From NCBI GenBank assembly GCA_041656175.1, contig JBBAEA010000131.1:1-9680 (forward strand): DNA of 9,680 nt, written 5' to 3'. The stretch comes from JBBAEA01 sp041656175. GTDB taxonomy: Bacteria; Myxococcota_A; Bradymonadia; UBA4248. Below the pieces are notes generated by a model that saw only the letters and a program-made list of their open reading frames with translations, did no database searches and had not been told where the DNA came from. Of this stretch, positions 1-6,052 are shown one piece after another. Position numbers and translations under genes: made by a program. How positions within the stretch are numbered: the first letter of the stretch is position 1; each line of letters opens with the position of its first letter.

Positions 1-1
1 A

Positions 2-138
2 GGCTGTGGCCGCTTCGCGCGCGGCCTCAGCCGCGACCCCAATTTCCGTAGGAAGCGGAAATTGAACGCCGATAGGCGGCCCGTAGGGCAGCGCGCCATG
101 GACGGCGCGCTGTAATCGCTGACATCCGTGTCGCGATT
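2..138. repeat. Chain of six consecutive hairpins, no convincing gene
   Basis: Nearly every base can be paired in short consecutive hairpins: 2-13 with 21-32 (one T-T mismatch), 40-48 with 56-64 (9 bp), 67-70 with 75-78, 79-82 with 86-89, 89-97 with 104-112 (9 bp, loop ATGGAC; shares base 89 with the previous one), and 114-119/121-124 with 129-132/133-138 (10 bp, one bulged T). Such density is not expected of coding sequence. It could be a cluster of repetitive extragenic palindromes, the end of a structured RNA that starts outside the window, or part of a mobile element. Reading frames are open off the left edge on both strands here, but their peptides are arginine-rich and are shaped by the palindromes, so I do not call them genes. 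No tRNA or known riboswitch was recognised. Confidence 0.6.
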
Positions 139-150
139 GAAAAGAGGGGG

Positions 151-203
151 GTGCGGGGGGAACCTTTTTTCTTTTGCAAAAAGAAAAAAGGTTCCCCCCG
201 CGC
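151..203. repeat. 25-bp-stem extragenic palindrome
   Basis: Bases 151-175 pair with 179-203 around a three-base loop (GCA). Every position is Watson-Crick except one G-T wobble at 152/202. The outer stem is G6/C6 and the inner stem is T6CTTTT against its complement. There is no T-run after the right arm in the plus direction, so it is not a textbook intrinsic terminator, although it could still block read-through into arsR or separate transcription units. The mixture of a long G/C block and a pyrimidine/purine block, and the near perfection of both arms, suggest a dispersed element or recent selection for pairing. It ends 24 bases before the arsR -35 box. Confidence 0.75.
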
Positions 204-227
204 AAAGCTCTCGAGTATTGAATTTTA

Positions 228-256
228 TTGACTGCAAAATATCATTTGGCTATATT
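228..256 (+). promoter_or_regulatory. Sigma-70-type promoter of the ars operon
   Basis: The -35 box TTGACT (228-233) and -10 box TATATT (251-256) are separated by exactly 17 bases; each differs from consensus at one position. Transcription would start near 263, giving a leader of about 20 bases before the arsR start at 286. The -10 box forms the whole spacer of the inverted repeat at 243-264, so a bound repressor would cover the polymerase site. Confidence 0.72.
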
Positions 257-264
257 GCCAAATG
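243..264 (+). promoter_or_regulatory. Probable ArsR operator (perfect 8-bp dyad)
   Basis: CATTTGGC (243-250) and GCCAAATG (257-264) are perfect inverted repeats with a 6-base spacer, which is the -10 box TATATT. ArsR/SmtB repressors bind imperfect 12-2-12 or similar dyads overlapping the promoter of their own gene, and the adjacent downstream gene is an ArsR family member. That this dyad is its operator is inferred from position and symmetry. Confidence 0.68.
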
Positions 265-269
265 CGCAA

Positions 270-275
270 AGGAGG
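270..275 (+). promoter_or_regulatory. Strong ribosome binding site that fixes the arsR start
   Basis: AGGAGG lies 10 bases before the ATG at 286. An in-frame ATG at 262 overlaps the right operator arm and the predicted transcription start (about 263), so it could hardly be translated from this promoter. The site therefore supports 286. Confidence 0.75.
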
Positions 276-285
276 AGCGCAAGGG

Positions 286-606
286 ATGGATGAGCGAGAG
301 AAGCGAAGATACGAAGCTAAAGCTAAGGTTCTCAAAGCATTAGCGCACCCTACGCGGCTGTGGATTGTCGAAAAACTGGCTGATGGGGAGCATTGCGTTT
401 GTGAGTTTGTCAACGAGTTGGAACACGATTTTTCAACAATATCAAAGCATTTAGCCGTACTGCGAGAGGCTGGCATAGTTCAAGATAATAAACGCGGAAA
501 GCAGGTTTTCTACGAGCTTAAAGTGCCTTGCGTTCTACGCTTTATGAGTTGTGTTGAAGCCGTTATGGAGTCGCAAGCTATGACTCACGCCGCACTTTTG
601 GAGTAG
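286..606 (+). CDS. ArsR/SmtB-family As(III)-responsive repressor
   Basis: A 106-residue winged-helix repressor, the usual family length, that would shut off the ars operon until trivalent arsenic binds. The N-terminal helix runs into the family signature ALAHPTRLWIV (18-28). The metal motif HCVCEF (36-41) has Cys37 and Cys39, equivalent to the Cys-Val-Cys of E. coli ArsR. The recognition helix follows (S50-TISKHLAVLREAGIV), then the wing (DNKRGKQVFYEL, 67-78). The third E. coli cysteine (three residues after the second) is absent: position 42 is Val. Cys82 and Cys89 in the C-terminal helix could supply extra ligands. The ATG at 286 is preferred because of the strong ribosome site at 270-275. 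It is the first gene of the locus, 53 bases before the permease gene. ArsR function is well supported by family and context; the exact As(III) ligand set is inference. Confidence 0.94.
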   Translation: MDEREKRRYEAKAKVLKALAHPTRLWIVEKLADGEHCVCEFVNELEHDFSTISKHLAVLREAGIVQDNKRGKQVFYELKVPCVLRFMSCVEAVMESQAMTHAALLE

Positions 607-659
607 GCGAACTGAGCCAAGTAAGAACTGCCCCCCGTGATAAGGGATGATGAGGTCAT

Positions 660-1961
660 ATGGATTGGTCAAAAGAGTGGAAGAAACTGGCGCTGCTTAT
701 GGCTGTGTTTTTGGGGCTATACTACTTACCTATAGGTAGCGCGCGCTTCGACAACGCGGTGATGGAAGCGTTGCATTTAGCCAAGTGGTATGCGCAAGAA
801 CATGTTATTTTATGCCTTATTCCCGCGTTTTTTATCGCGGGCGCGATCTCCGTTTTTATAAGCCACGCGTCAGTGATGAAGTACCTCGGAGCAAAGGCGA
901 ATCGCTTCCTGGCTTATGCGGTGGCTTCAGTGTCTGGAAGCATACTTTCGGTGTGCTCTTGCACCGTTTTGCCTATGTTTGCGGGGATCTATCGCATGGG
1001 TGCTGGTCTTGGCCCTGCAACGGCTTTTCTGTATTCTGGCCCCGCCATCAACGTTTTAGCGATCATATTAACGGGGAGCATTTTAGGTCTAGAGCTCGGT
1101 ATCGCTAGAGCCGTTGGAGCTGTGCTCTTTAGCATTGTTATCGGCGTTTTGATGGAGTTGATTTTTAGAAAAGACAAGCGAGAGCAACAGGACGAAGTCG
1201 TAGAGCTAGAGAGCGATGAAGACACTAGACCGCTATGGAAGAACGGCATATTCTTTGCGTCTTTACTGGGAATTCTCGTTTTTGCTAACTGGGGGGAGCC
1301 CGATGGCGCCGAAAACCTGTGGGCAGCAATCCATAGCATAAAATGGCTTATCACTGCACTCTTCGCCATCATACTCGCCGTCGCCCTCAATCGTTTCTTC
1401 AAACTGGCTTGGTGGAAACTCGCGCTCGTCGCAATACCAACAGGCGTTCTTGCATATATTTTTCGCGACTCCCCAGTTTACGCATTTAGTGCCGCTGTTA
1501 TCGGTTTTTCGATCATCACGAGTACCGACAAAGGCGAAAGTTCGGAGTGGTTTTCGTCCTCATGGGATTTTGCCAAATTGATCATGCCCTTGCTCTTTGT
1601 CGGCGTGCTCTTGGCTGGCGCTCTACTCGGACGTGTAGGACACGAAGGGCTCATTCCCTCGGAGTGGGTGGAACAAGCTGTTGGCGGTAATTCGCTGTGG
1701 GCAAATTTTTTCGCTTCCTTTGCAGGTGCGTTCATGTATTTTGCAACCCTTACCGAAGTCCCTATTTTAGAGGGCTTGATCGGTAACGGCATGGGCAAAG
1801 GACCTGCTCTAGCCTTGCTCCTTTCTGGACCAGCACTCAGTTTGCCGAATATGCTCGTTATACGCAGCGTACTCGGAACAAGGAAAACGGTAGTCTTTGT
1901 CGCACTCGTCATCGTAATGGCAAGCTTTAGCGGCTACATCTTTGGTACTTTTTGGGGATAG
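660..1961 (+). CDS. ArsP/DUF318-family permease, probable trivalent arsenic exporter
   Basis: A 433-residue polytopic inner-membrane protein of the ArsP_1 (PF03773) permease family. I see roughly ten to twelve hydrophobic segments. The hallmark lies at about 93-135: GSILSVCSCTVLP with Cys99 and Cys101, followed by G(A/L)GPATAFLYSGPAINVL. A second copy lies at about 356-400 (TLTEVP, then GKGPALALLLSGPA), so the fold is an internal duplication; the second copy lacks the cysteines. A charged cytoplasmic loop (about 169-190, rich in E, D, K and R) separates the first half from the rest. Studied ArsP proteins export trivalent organoarsenicals such as methylarsenite. Long versions linked to arsR, a small thioredoxin-like gene and arsC are commonly taken as As(III) exporters, and no ArsB, Acr3 or ArsA occurs here. 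The start has a GAGG 4 bases upstream. Substrate (inorganic or methylated) is unresolved. Confidence 0.94.
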   Translation: MDWSKEWKKLALLMAVFLGLYYLPIGSARFDNAVMEALHLAKWYAQEHVILCLIPAFFIAGAISVFISHASVMKYLGAKANRFLAYAVASVSGSILSVCSCTVLPMFAGIYRMGAGLGPATAFLYSGPAINVLAIILTGSILGLELGIARAVGAVLFSIVIGVLMELIFRKDKREQQDEVVELESDEDTRPLWKNGIFFASLLGILVFANWGEPDGAENLWAAIHSIKWLITALFAIILAVALNRFFKLAWWKLALVAIPTGVLAYIFRDSPVYAFSAAVIGFSIITSTDKGESSEWFSSSWDFAKLIMPLLFVGVLLAGALLGRVGHEGLIPSEWVEQAVGGNSLWANFFASFAGAFMYFATLTEVPILEGLIGNGMGKGPALALLLSGPALSLPNMLVIRSVLGTRKTVVFVALVIVMASFSGYIFGTFWG

Positions 1962-2116
1962 TTGTTCCAAAAAATCACAGGTTTTTAAAACATTATTTTA
2001 GAATTTGCCGTATAGTTTGTTAGCAGCCTTCTTAAGCTCACAGATTTTGAGCTGAGTTTACGAGAAAATTTCAGTTTTTAGTGTTTTTTTGTGCACTAGC
2101 ACAGTGTTTTTTACCA

Positions 2117-2122
2117 TAGGAG
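2117..2122 (+). promoter_or_regulatory. Ribosome binding site that fixes the thioredoxin-like start
   Basis: TAGGAG sits 8 bases before the ATG at 2131. It selects this ATG over an in-frame one at 2089, which would add 14 residues unlike the family and lacks a comparable site. Confidence 0.65.
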
Positions 2123-2130
2123 TGTGGGTG

Positions 2131-2364
2131 ATGAAAATTCAGATTTTGGGTACAGGTTGTCCTAAATGTAATAAATTAGCCGAAGTTGCGGAAGCAGCAG
2201 CCAAGGAACTAGGGCTCGACTATGAGTTAGAGAAGATAAGCGAGGTCAAAAAGATTATGGCTTTTGGCGTTATGATGACCCCAGCACTCGCCGTCGACGG
2301 AAAAGTAAAAGTAGCGGGCAAAGTTCCTAGCCTTGAAGCGATTAAAGAGCTGCTCAAAGCCTAA
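2131..2364 (+). CDS. Small thioredoxin-fold 'redox-active disulfide protein 2' family member
   Basis: A 77-residue cytoplasmic protein, the normal length for the TIGR00412-type mini-thioredoxins. The first strand MKIQILG leads into the active site Cys10-Pro-Lys-Cys13, with the cis-proline partner at Thr50-Pro51 (MMTPALAVDGKV) and a closing helix VPSLEAIKELL. It has no signal peptide. In many bacteria this family is encoded beside an ArsP-like permease, as here (169 bases after it), and upstream of arsC. Likely roles are to pass electrons to ArsC or the permease, or to bind and deliver As(III) through its dithiol; neither is shown by sequence alone. The 3' end lies inside a hairpin (2352-2381). 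Confidence 0.92.
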   Translation: MKIQILGTGCPKCNKLAEVAEAAAKELGLDYELEKISEVKKIMAFGVMMTPALAVDGKVKVAGKVPSLEAIKELLKA

Positions 2365-2381
2365 GTTTCTTGCTTTTGAGC
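2352..2381 (+). promoter_or_regulatory. Hairpin spanning the stop codon of the thioredoxin-like gene
   Basis: GCTCAAAGC (2352-2360) pairs with GCTTTTGAGC (2372-2381) with one bulged T, giving a 9-bp stem whose loop contains the stop codon. No T-run follows, so it is not a standard terminator. It may protect the 3' end of an arsR-arsP-trx message or cause partial termination before arsC. Confidence 0.35.
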
Positions 2382-2695
2382 ATTACTGTAGACTAAGCAA
2401 AGAAAGAGAAAATCTTCCTACACTTAGTCTTATGGGCTATTGCAGAATCCACTCTACGTTATAGTGTGAGGCAGTAGTTATTATAGTAAAAAAAACATAT
2501 TTTAAGGAAGACTCTGAACAATGTAAAACTCGTAAAAAAGTAGCTAGAGAAAAACAACGAAAGTCAGGCGCGTTTTCAAAAAAAAGCCAATAAAATCAAT
2601 AGCCTACACACAAAAACGGGTTCTAAGGGCGCTAGCCCCAAATGAATCAGAGTTTCCTTAACGAAATATATCGACGAGCGAACTGAGGCTGGAGT
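2365..2695 (+). other. A/T-rich spacer between the thioredoxin-like gene and arsC
   Basis: These 331 bases contain no gene I can support; all frames are broken into short pieces. Several homopurine and poly-A runs are present. One inverted repeat is AGACTAAG (2390-2397) and CTTAGTCT (2423-2430) with a 25-base loop. A 40-odd-codon lysine-rich stretch is open around 2467-2590 but has no start codon. A separate promoter for arsC may lie here (TATAGT at 2482-2487), but no convincing -35 box accompanies it. The unusual length and composition inside an otherwise compact operon suggest a decayed gene or an insertion remnant. Confidence 0.5.
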
Positions 2696-3154
2696 ATGAA
2701 TAAAAGAATAAAGCTGCTATTTTTGTGTACGGGGAATTCGTGTCGTAGCCAGATGGCTGAGGGCTTTGCGCGTCACTATAAATCCGACGTTATCGAAGCG
2801 TATTCGGCGGGCGTAGAAACGCACGGCATGAACCCGAAAGCCGTAAAAGTCATGGCCGAGTTAGGGATCGATATTTCGGGACAAAGATCGCAGCATATCG
2901 ATGAGTTTAAAGATATTTCGCTTGATGTGGTCATAACCGTGTGTGAGCACGCACACGAAACATGCCCAGTCTTCCCTGGTCACAGTAAAACGATTCACTA
3001 CGGTTTTGAGGATCCACCAAAATTAGCCAAAGCACTAGCTGAGCAAGGTGCTAGCGAAGAGGAACAGCTCGACTGCTACCGCAAAGTTCGTGATGAAATC
3101 GGAGCTTTTGTGCAGAGCTTGCCTGATGCTTTGGAGAGCTTGGCGCGTTCTTAA
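2696..3154 (+). CDS. Thioredoxin-coupled arsenate reductase ArsC (low-MW phosphatase fold)
   Basis: This 152-residue cytoplasmic enzyme reduces arsenate to arsenite. The P-loop FLCTGNSCRSQ gives nucleophile Cys11, with Cys16 and Arg17 completing the anion site. The redox relay cysteines are Cys83 (VITVCEHAHETCP) and Cys90, matching Cys82 and Cys89 of the S. aureus pI258 enzyme. The general acid is in GFEDPP (Asp106). YSAGVETHGMNPKAV is the typical second conserved block. Presence of all three relay cysteines means regeneration by thioredoxin rather than glutaredoxin. The ATG has GAGG 7 bases upstream. It is last in the ars locus, separated from the preceding gene by 331 bases, so it may use its own promoter or rely on read-through. 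It converges on the minus-strand signalling operon; the 195-base gap between them shows only a weak A/T-rich inverted repeat (3242-3251 with 3275-3284) that could act as a terminator. Confidence 0.97.
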   Translation: MNKRIKLLFLCTGNSCRSQMAEGFARHYKSDVIEAYSAGVETHGMNPKAVKVMAELGIDISGQRSQHIDEFKDISLDVVITVCEHAHETCPVFPGHSKTIHYGFEDPPKLAKALAEQGASEEEQLDCYRKVRDEIGAFVQSLPDALESLARS

Positions 3155-3349
3155 ATTTAGTGAAGTGAGAGCTTACGCTGAAAACGATGGTGACAGACGC
3201 TTGCCTTTTGCGCCGTACGTTGTGCAAGATTTCAGCAAATAACAAAATTTTACACGGCGAGTTGAGGTGATTAAAGAATTTTGTAGGAGCTTGCGCGTTG
3301 AGAGCCAGTGGTTTTTGGCGGAAAAATAAGATTAAATCGCGGTTGAGGC

Positions 3350-4624
3350 TTATGGGCTTTGGCAATCTAGGGCGACTACGGCAAAAAAGTTGCGGCCTAA
3401 AACTTCGTCTTTGCTGATGGAGTCTAGGAAAAACAGGACGCTGAGGGCTTGGGTGCCGCGTTCTGCAACAAGTGTTTGTGCGGAATTCTGCAGCTGCTGA
3501 CGCCAAGCGTCGAATTGGGCTTGGTCGAGGGTGGCGACGTGGGCGCGAACGATGTCGGGGGAAGCAAACTGGGCTTGGTCGGAGGTGGCGAGTGGGAGAG
3601 TGGGCGGGGACTTGGCTTCGTCGATACCGAGGCGGTTGCGCAAGCTGAGTTGAAACTGCGGGGCTTTGCAGCGTCGGTCGCTAGTGGCGGTTAGATTGGC
3701 TTGAATAAATACGTAGGATTGGCCGCTGGCGAGTGCGACGCGTGATGGGGCGGAGATAGCGACGTCGTAGCTCGGTTTGATGTCTTGGAGCTCGGGTAGA
3801 ATGGGTTGGGGGGCGGGTGCAGGAACTTCGCTTGCGAGGCGCATTGGGGGCGCGGATTTGGTGGCGATGTCAAACATCTCGGAGACTTTCCCAAAATGAA
3901 ATATGCCGTGGTTTTGCGAGGCTAGGGCGACGATGGCGATAAGTAGAAGGGCGAGTAGGAGGCTTACAAAGATGGGTAGTTTGGAACGTTTTGGGGGGCT
4001 AAAGTCGGATTCACCCGAATGATCAATACTTTGTGTGCTTGGATCAAGCTCGTTTCGTTCTAAGTCTTTATTTTTAGGAATTTGTTGTGAGCGCTCAGCG
4101 CGAAGTGAAGCGGGGACTTGGTAGTCGTAGGCGGTGATATCGTCGTCATCTTCTTCGTCTTTAGCGTCGACATCGTCAGCGTCGACATCGTCGAGGCCGC
4201 TCAGAAATTCCTCGGCGAGTTCGTCGTCGCTGATGGAGAAACTGCGTTGTACAGCTTGGCTTGGCGGCGCAACATCATCGGTTTTTGCGCTTTCTTGCAC
4301 TGCATCGTTATCGTTTTCGGATTTTAGCCATTCTGGCTCGTCGTCAAGCGCATCAAGGTCGAGTGTGGCTAAATCTTGCGGTAGCTCGGGGAGGATTTCG
4401 TCGATATCGAGATCGGCGATAGGGGGCGCCGCGGCTTTGCTAGGGAAGGCATCGGGCTGCTTGCTGCTCTTTGCCTCACTAACGGCTTTGGCAATGGGTT
4501 TGATAATGTGGACATTCGTTTGCATTGCGGTGCAAAAAGGGCAGCGAATCTTTGCGTCGGAGCGCTGGCTTTCTTTGATCTCGAAGTCGCGTGTACAGAT
4601 ATTGCACTTGATGCTGAGCGTCAT
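3350..4624 (-). CDS. Zinc-ribbon, acidic-linker, single-membrane-span protein
   Basis: A 424-residue protein of no assigned function. An N-terminal MJ0042-type zinc ribbon has paired cysteines Cys7/Cys10 and Cys28/Cys31. A long low-complexity region follows (about 45-210), very acidic at 132-162 (DDVDADDVDA repeat and DDDD). A basic stop (PKRSK, 211-215) precedes one membrane helix at about 217-236. The C-terminal ~190 residues should then be outside the cytoplasm; Cys319 and Cys421 could form a disulfide there. The layout resembles the zinc-finger plus DUF3426-type proteins of proteobacteria and myxobacteria. It is the last gene of a four-gene cluster, 35 bases after the FHA activator, with GAGAG 8 bases before its ATG. 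Cytoplasm-to-envelope signalling or anchoring is inference. Two internal DNA repeats lie in this gene (4163-4192; 3516-3591). Confidence 0.88.
   Translation of the reverse strand: MTLSIKCNICTRDFEIKESQRSDAKIRCPFCTAMQTNVHIIKPIAKAVSEAKSSKQPDAFPSKAAAPPIADLDIDEILPELPQDLATLDLDALDDEPEWLKSENDNDAVQESAKTDDVAPPSQAVQRSFSISDDELAEEFLSGLDDVDADDVDAKDEEDDDDITAYDYQVPASLRAERSQQIPKNKDLERNELDPSTQSIDHSGESDFSPPKRSKLPIFVSLLLALLLIAIVALASQNHGIFHFGKVSEMFDIATKSAPPMRLASEVPAPAPQPILPELQDIKPSYDVAISAPSRVALASGQSYVFIQANLTATSDRRCKAPQFQLSLRNRLGIDEAKSPPTLPLATSDQAQFASPDIVRAHVATLDQAQFDAWRQQLQNSAQTLVAERGTQALSVLFFLDSISKDEVLGRNFFAVVALDCQSP
3516..3591 (-). repeat. 22-bp imperfect direct repeat, 54 bases apart
   Basis: 3516-3537 and 3570-3591 match at 20 of 22 bases. 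They lie in the same frame and encode the C-terminal octapeptides ATSDQAQF and ATLDQAQF, 18 residues apart. This is probably an old in-frame duplication in the extracytoplasmic domain, although convergence cannot be excluded. Confidence 0.5.
4163..4192 (-). repeat. Perfect tandem 15-bp duplication in the acidic linker
   Basis: Two identical 15-base units (4163-4177, 4178-4192) encode DDVDA twice. The unit is a multiple of three, so copy number can change without a frameshift. It lies in disordered acidic sequence where length variation is probably tolerated. Confidence 0.8.
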
Positions 4625-4659
4625 GACTTAGTCTCTCGTTTAGGTTGAGGCTTGTTTGC

Positions 4660-6048
4660 TTAGCTGTTAGCGATGTCGTCGCGGTTAAGATCGAGTTTGC
4701 GCAAGATATATTCTACGCTTTTTCGGTGTAGCGATGCGAGGCTAGCGGCTTTGGTCACATTACCTTTTGTTTTTTCGAGCAATTTTGTCCAATAGCGAAG
4801 CTCGAAGCTTTCGAGGATTTCTTGCTTGATTTCTTTGTATGGGGTTTGTACCTCAATGGCATTCTCGATGAGTTCATCACGGACTTGTGGATCGAGGTCT
4901 ACGGAATTATCCCTTAAATTCGGCTCTGGAGCAAGAAAGCGGGTTTCGATGCGGTCTTGCGCACTTAGGAGCGCCGCTCTTTCGATATAGTTGCGTAGTT
5001 CCCGAACATTCCCTGGCCAGCGGTAGCTTTTAAGTTTTTGTATGGTCGAAAACGAGACGTGCATTTCGGGTTTCTGAAAATTTTTAGCAGCGATTTGGAG
5101 GAAGTGTTCGACGAGTAGAGGAATATCCTCCGTTCGATTTCGCAGGGGTGGGATCTGTACACGAATGACGGCTAAGCGATAAAAGAGGTCTTCGCGGAAG
5201 TTTCCGTCCCGCACTTCTTGTTGAAGAGATCTATTGGTGGCGGCAATAACGCGAACGTTAACTTTCTGCGCCCTATCGCTTCCCACAGGCCGAATCTCTT
5301 GGTTCTCTAAAACGCGTAGAAGTACGGGTTGTAAATCGAGGGCGAGTTCGCCGATCTCATCTAAAAAAAGCGTCCCTCCGTCGGCTTGTGCGAATGCGCC
5401 CTTTCGATCCGATACCGCGCCCGTAAAGGCTCCTTTGACATGCCCAAAAAGCTCGCTTTCGATGAGATCTTTGGAGACGGCTGAGCAGTCAAATATGACG
5501 AAAGCTTTGTTATTGCGCGGGCTGTGCATGTGCACGGCTTGGGCGACGAGTTCTTTACCGCAGCCAGATTCCCCCTCTACAAGTACGGTCGCGGGCGTGG
5601 GGGCTACCTTTTGTAGTAAGCCAAAGATTTCGCGCATGGCGAGGCTTTGCCCTAACATGTTGCCAAACTTGTTGCTGTTTGAGATGGCGAGTTCTATGAC
5701 GTCTTTGCCGAGCGTGAAGCGTATGTTTACGGCGCCGCATCGAAAATTCGTTCCAGAGCTTAAATAAACATCGTTAATTCGTAAATCAGCGATAAAAGTG
5801 CCATTTTTGGAGTCTAAATCAACGAGTCTATAGCCGTTTTCATCGACTTCAATTTTGGCGTGGTTCCGCGATACCGATGCATGTGCGATGCAAAGATCGC
5901 AGTCTGGATGCGATCCGATATAGATAAGTCGTTTTTTGAAGCTCTGTGTTTTAGAGCCGTTTTCCCCGTAACTAAGCGTGTATTGTATGAGTTTTAATGA
6001 AGTGACGGCGTCGCCAACAATAGTTTGCGTTAGGGTGTTTTCACTCAT
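4660..6048 (-). CDS. FHA-domain sigma-54-dependent transcriptional activator
   Basis: A 462-residue enhancer-binding protein. The FHA domain (about 25-113) has IGSHPDCDLCI, SVSRNH (Ser60, Arg61, His63) and the SKNGTFI loop, the residues that hold phosphothreonine; the usual GR is GS. The AAA+ domain (about 130-365) is complete: Walker A GESGCGKE (159-166), GAFTGA (206-211) for sigma-54 contact, Walker B GGTLFLDE (224-231), sensor I ATN (270-272), Arg finger region REDLFYRL (285-292) and WPGNVREL (344-351). A Fis-type helix-turn-helix closes it (GNVTKAA...HRKSVEYILRKL, 429-452). No receiver or PAS domain is present, so input should come through FHA binding of a Ser/Thr-phosphorylated partner. 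Its ATG lies 4 bases after the stop of the 67-residue gene and has only a weak ribosome site, suggesting translational coupling. Target promoters are unknown. Confidence 0.95.
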   Translation of the reverse strand: MSENTLTQTIVGDAVTSLKLIQYTLSYGENGSKTQSFKKRLIYIGSHPDCDLCIAHASVSRNHAKIEVDENGYRLVDLDSKNGTFIADLRINDVYLSSGTNFRCGAVNIRFTLGKDVIELAISNSNKFGNMLGQSLAMREIFGLLQKVAPTPATVLVEGESGCGKELVAQAVHMHSPRNNKAFVIFDCSAVSKDLIESELFGHVKGAFTGAVSDRKGAFAQADGGTLFLDEIGELALDLQPVLLRVLENQEIRPVGSDRAQKVNVRVIAATNRSLQQEVRDGNFREDLFYRLAVIRVQIPPLRNRTEDIPLLVEHFLQIAAKNFQKPEMHVSFSTIQKLKSYRWPGNVRELRNYIERAALLSAQDRIETRFLAPEPNLRDNSVDLDPQVRDELIENAIEVQTPYKEIKQEILESFELRYWTKLLEKTKGNVTKAASLASLHRKSVEYILRKLDLNRDDIANS

Positions 6049-6052
6049 AAAC

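Noticed and set aside
1..115. Open frames on both strands running off the left edge (plus frame ending at 115; minus frame from an ATG at 97-99)
   Set aside because: The peptides are arginine-rich, follow the palindromic sequence and resemble no family I know; hairpin density explains the open frames better.
262..285. Upstream in-frame ATG for arsR
   Set aside because: It lies in the operator arm at the predicted transcription start; the strong ribosome site points to 286.
128..343. 71-codon plus-strand frame through the big palindrome
   Set aside because: It reads through the hairpin, promoter and operator of arsR and overlaps the start of the real gene.
2467..2590. Lysine-rich open stretch in the ars spacer
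   Set aside because: No ATG, GTG or TTG start, no ribosome site, and its composition simply reflects poly-A runs.
4134..4631. Long serine-rich plus-strand frame opposite the zinc-ribbon gene
   Set aside because: It is the shadow of the Asp/Glu-rich linker codons on the other strand; the minus frame has recognisable domains.
5234..5767. 177-codon plus-strand frame opposite the sigma-54 activator
   Set aside because: The minus frame encodes a complete AAA+ domain with all motifs, so this is an antisense shadow.
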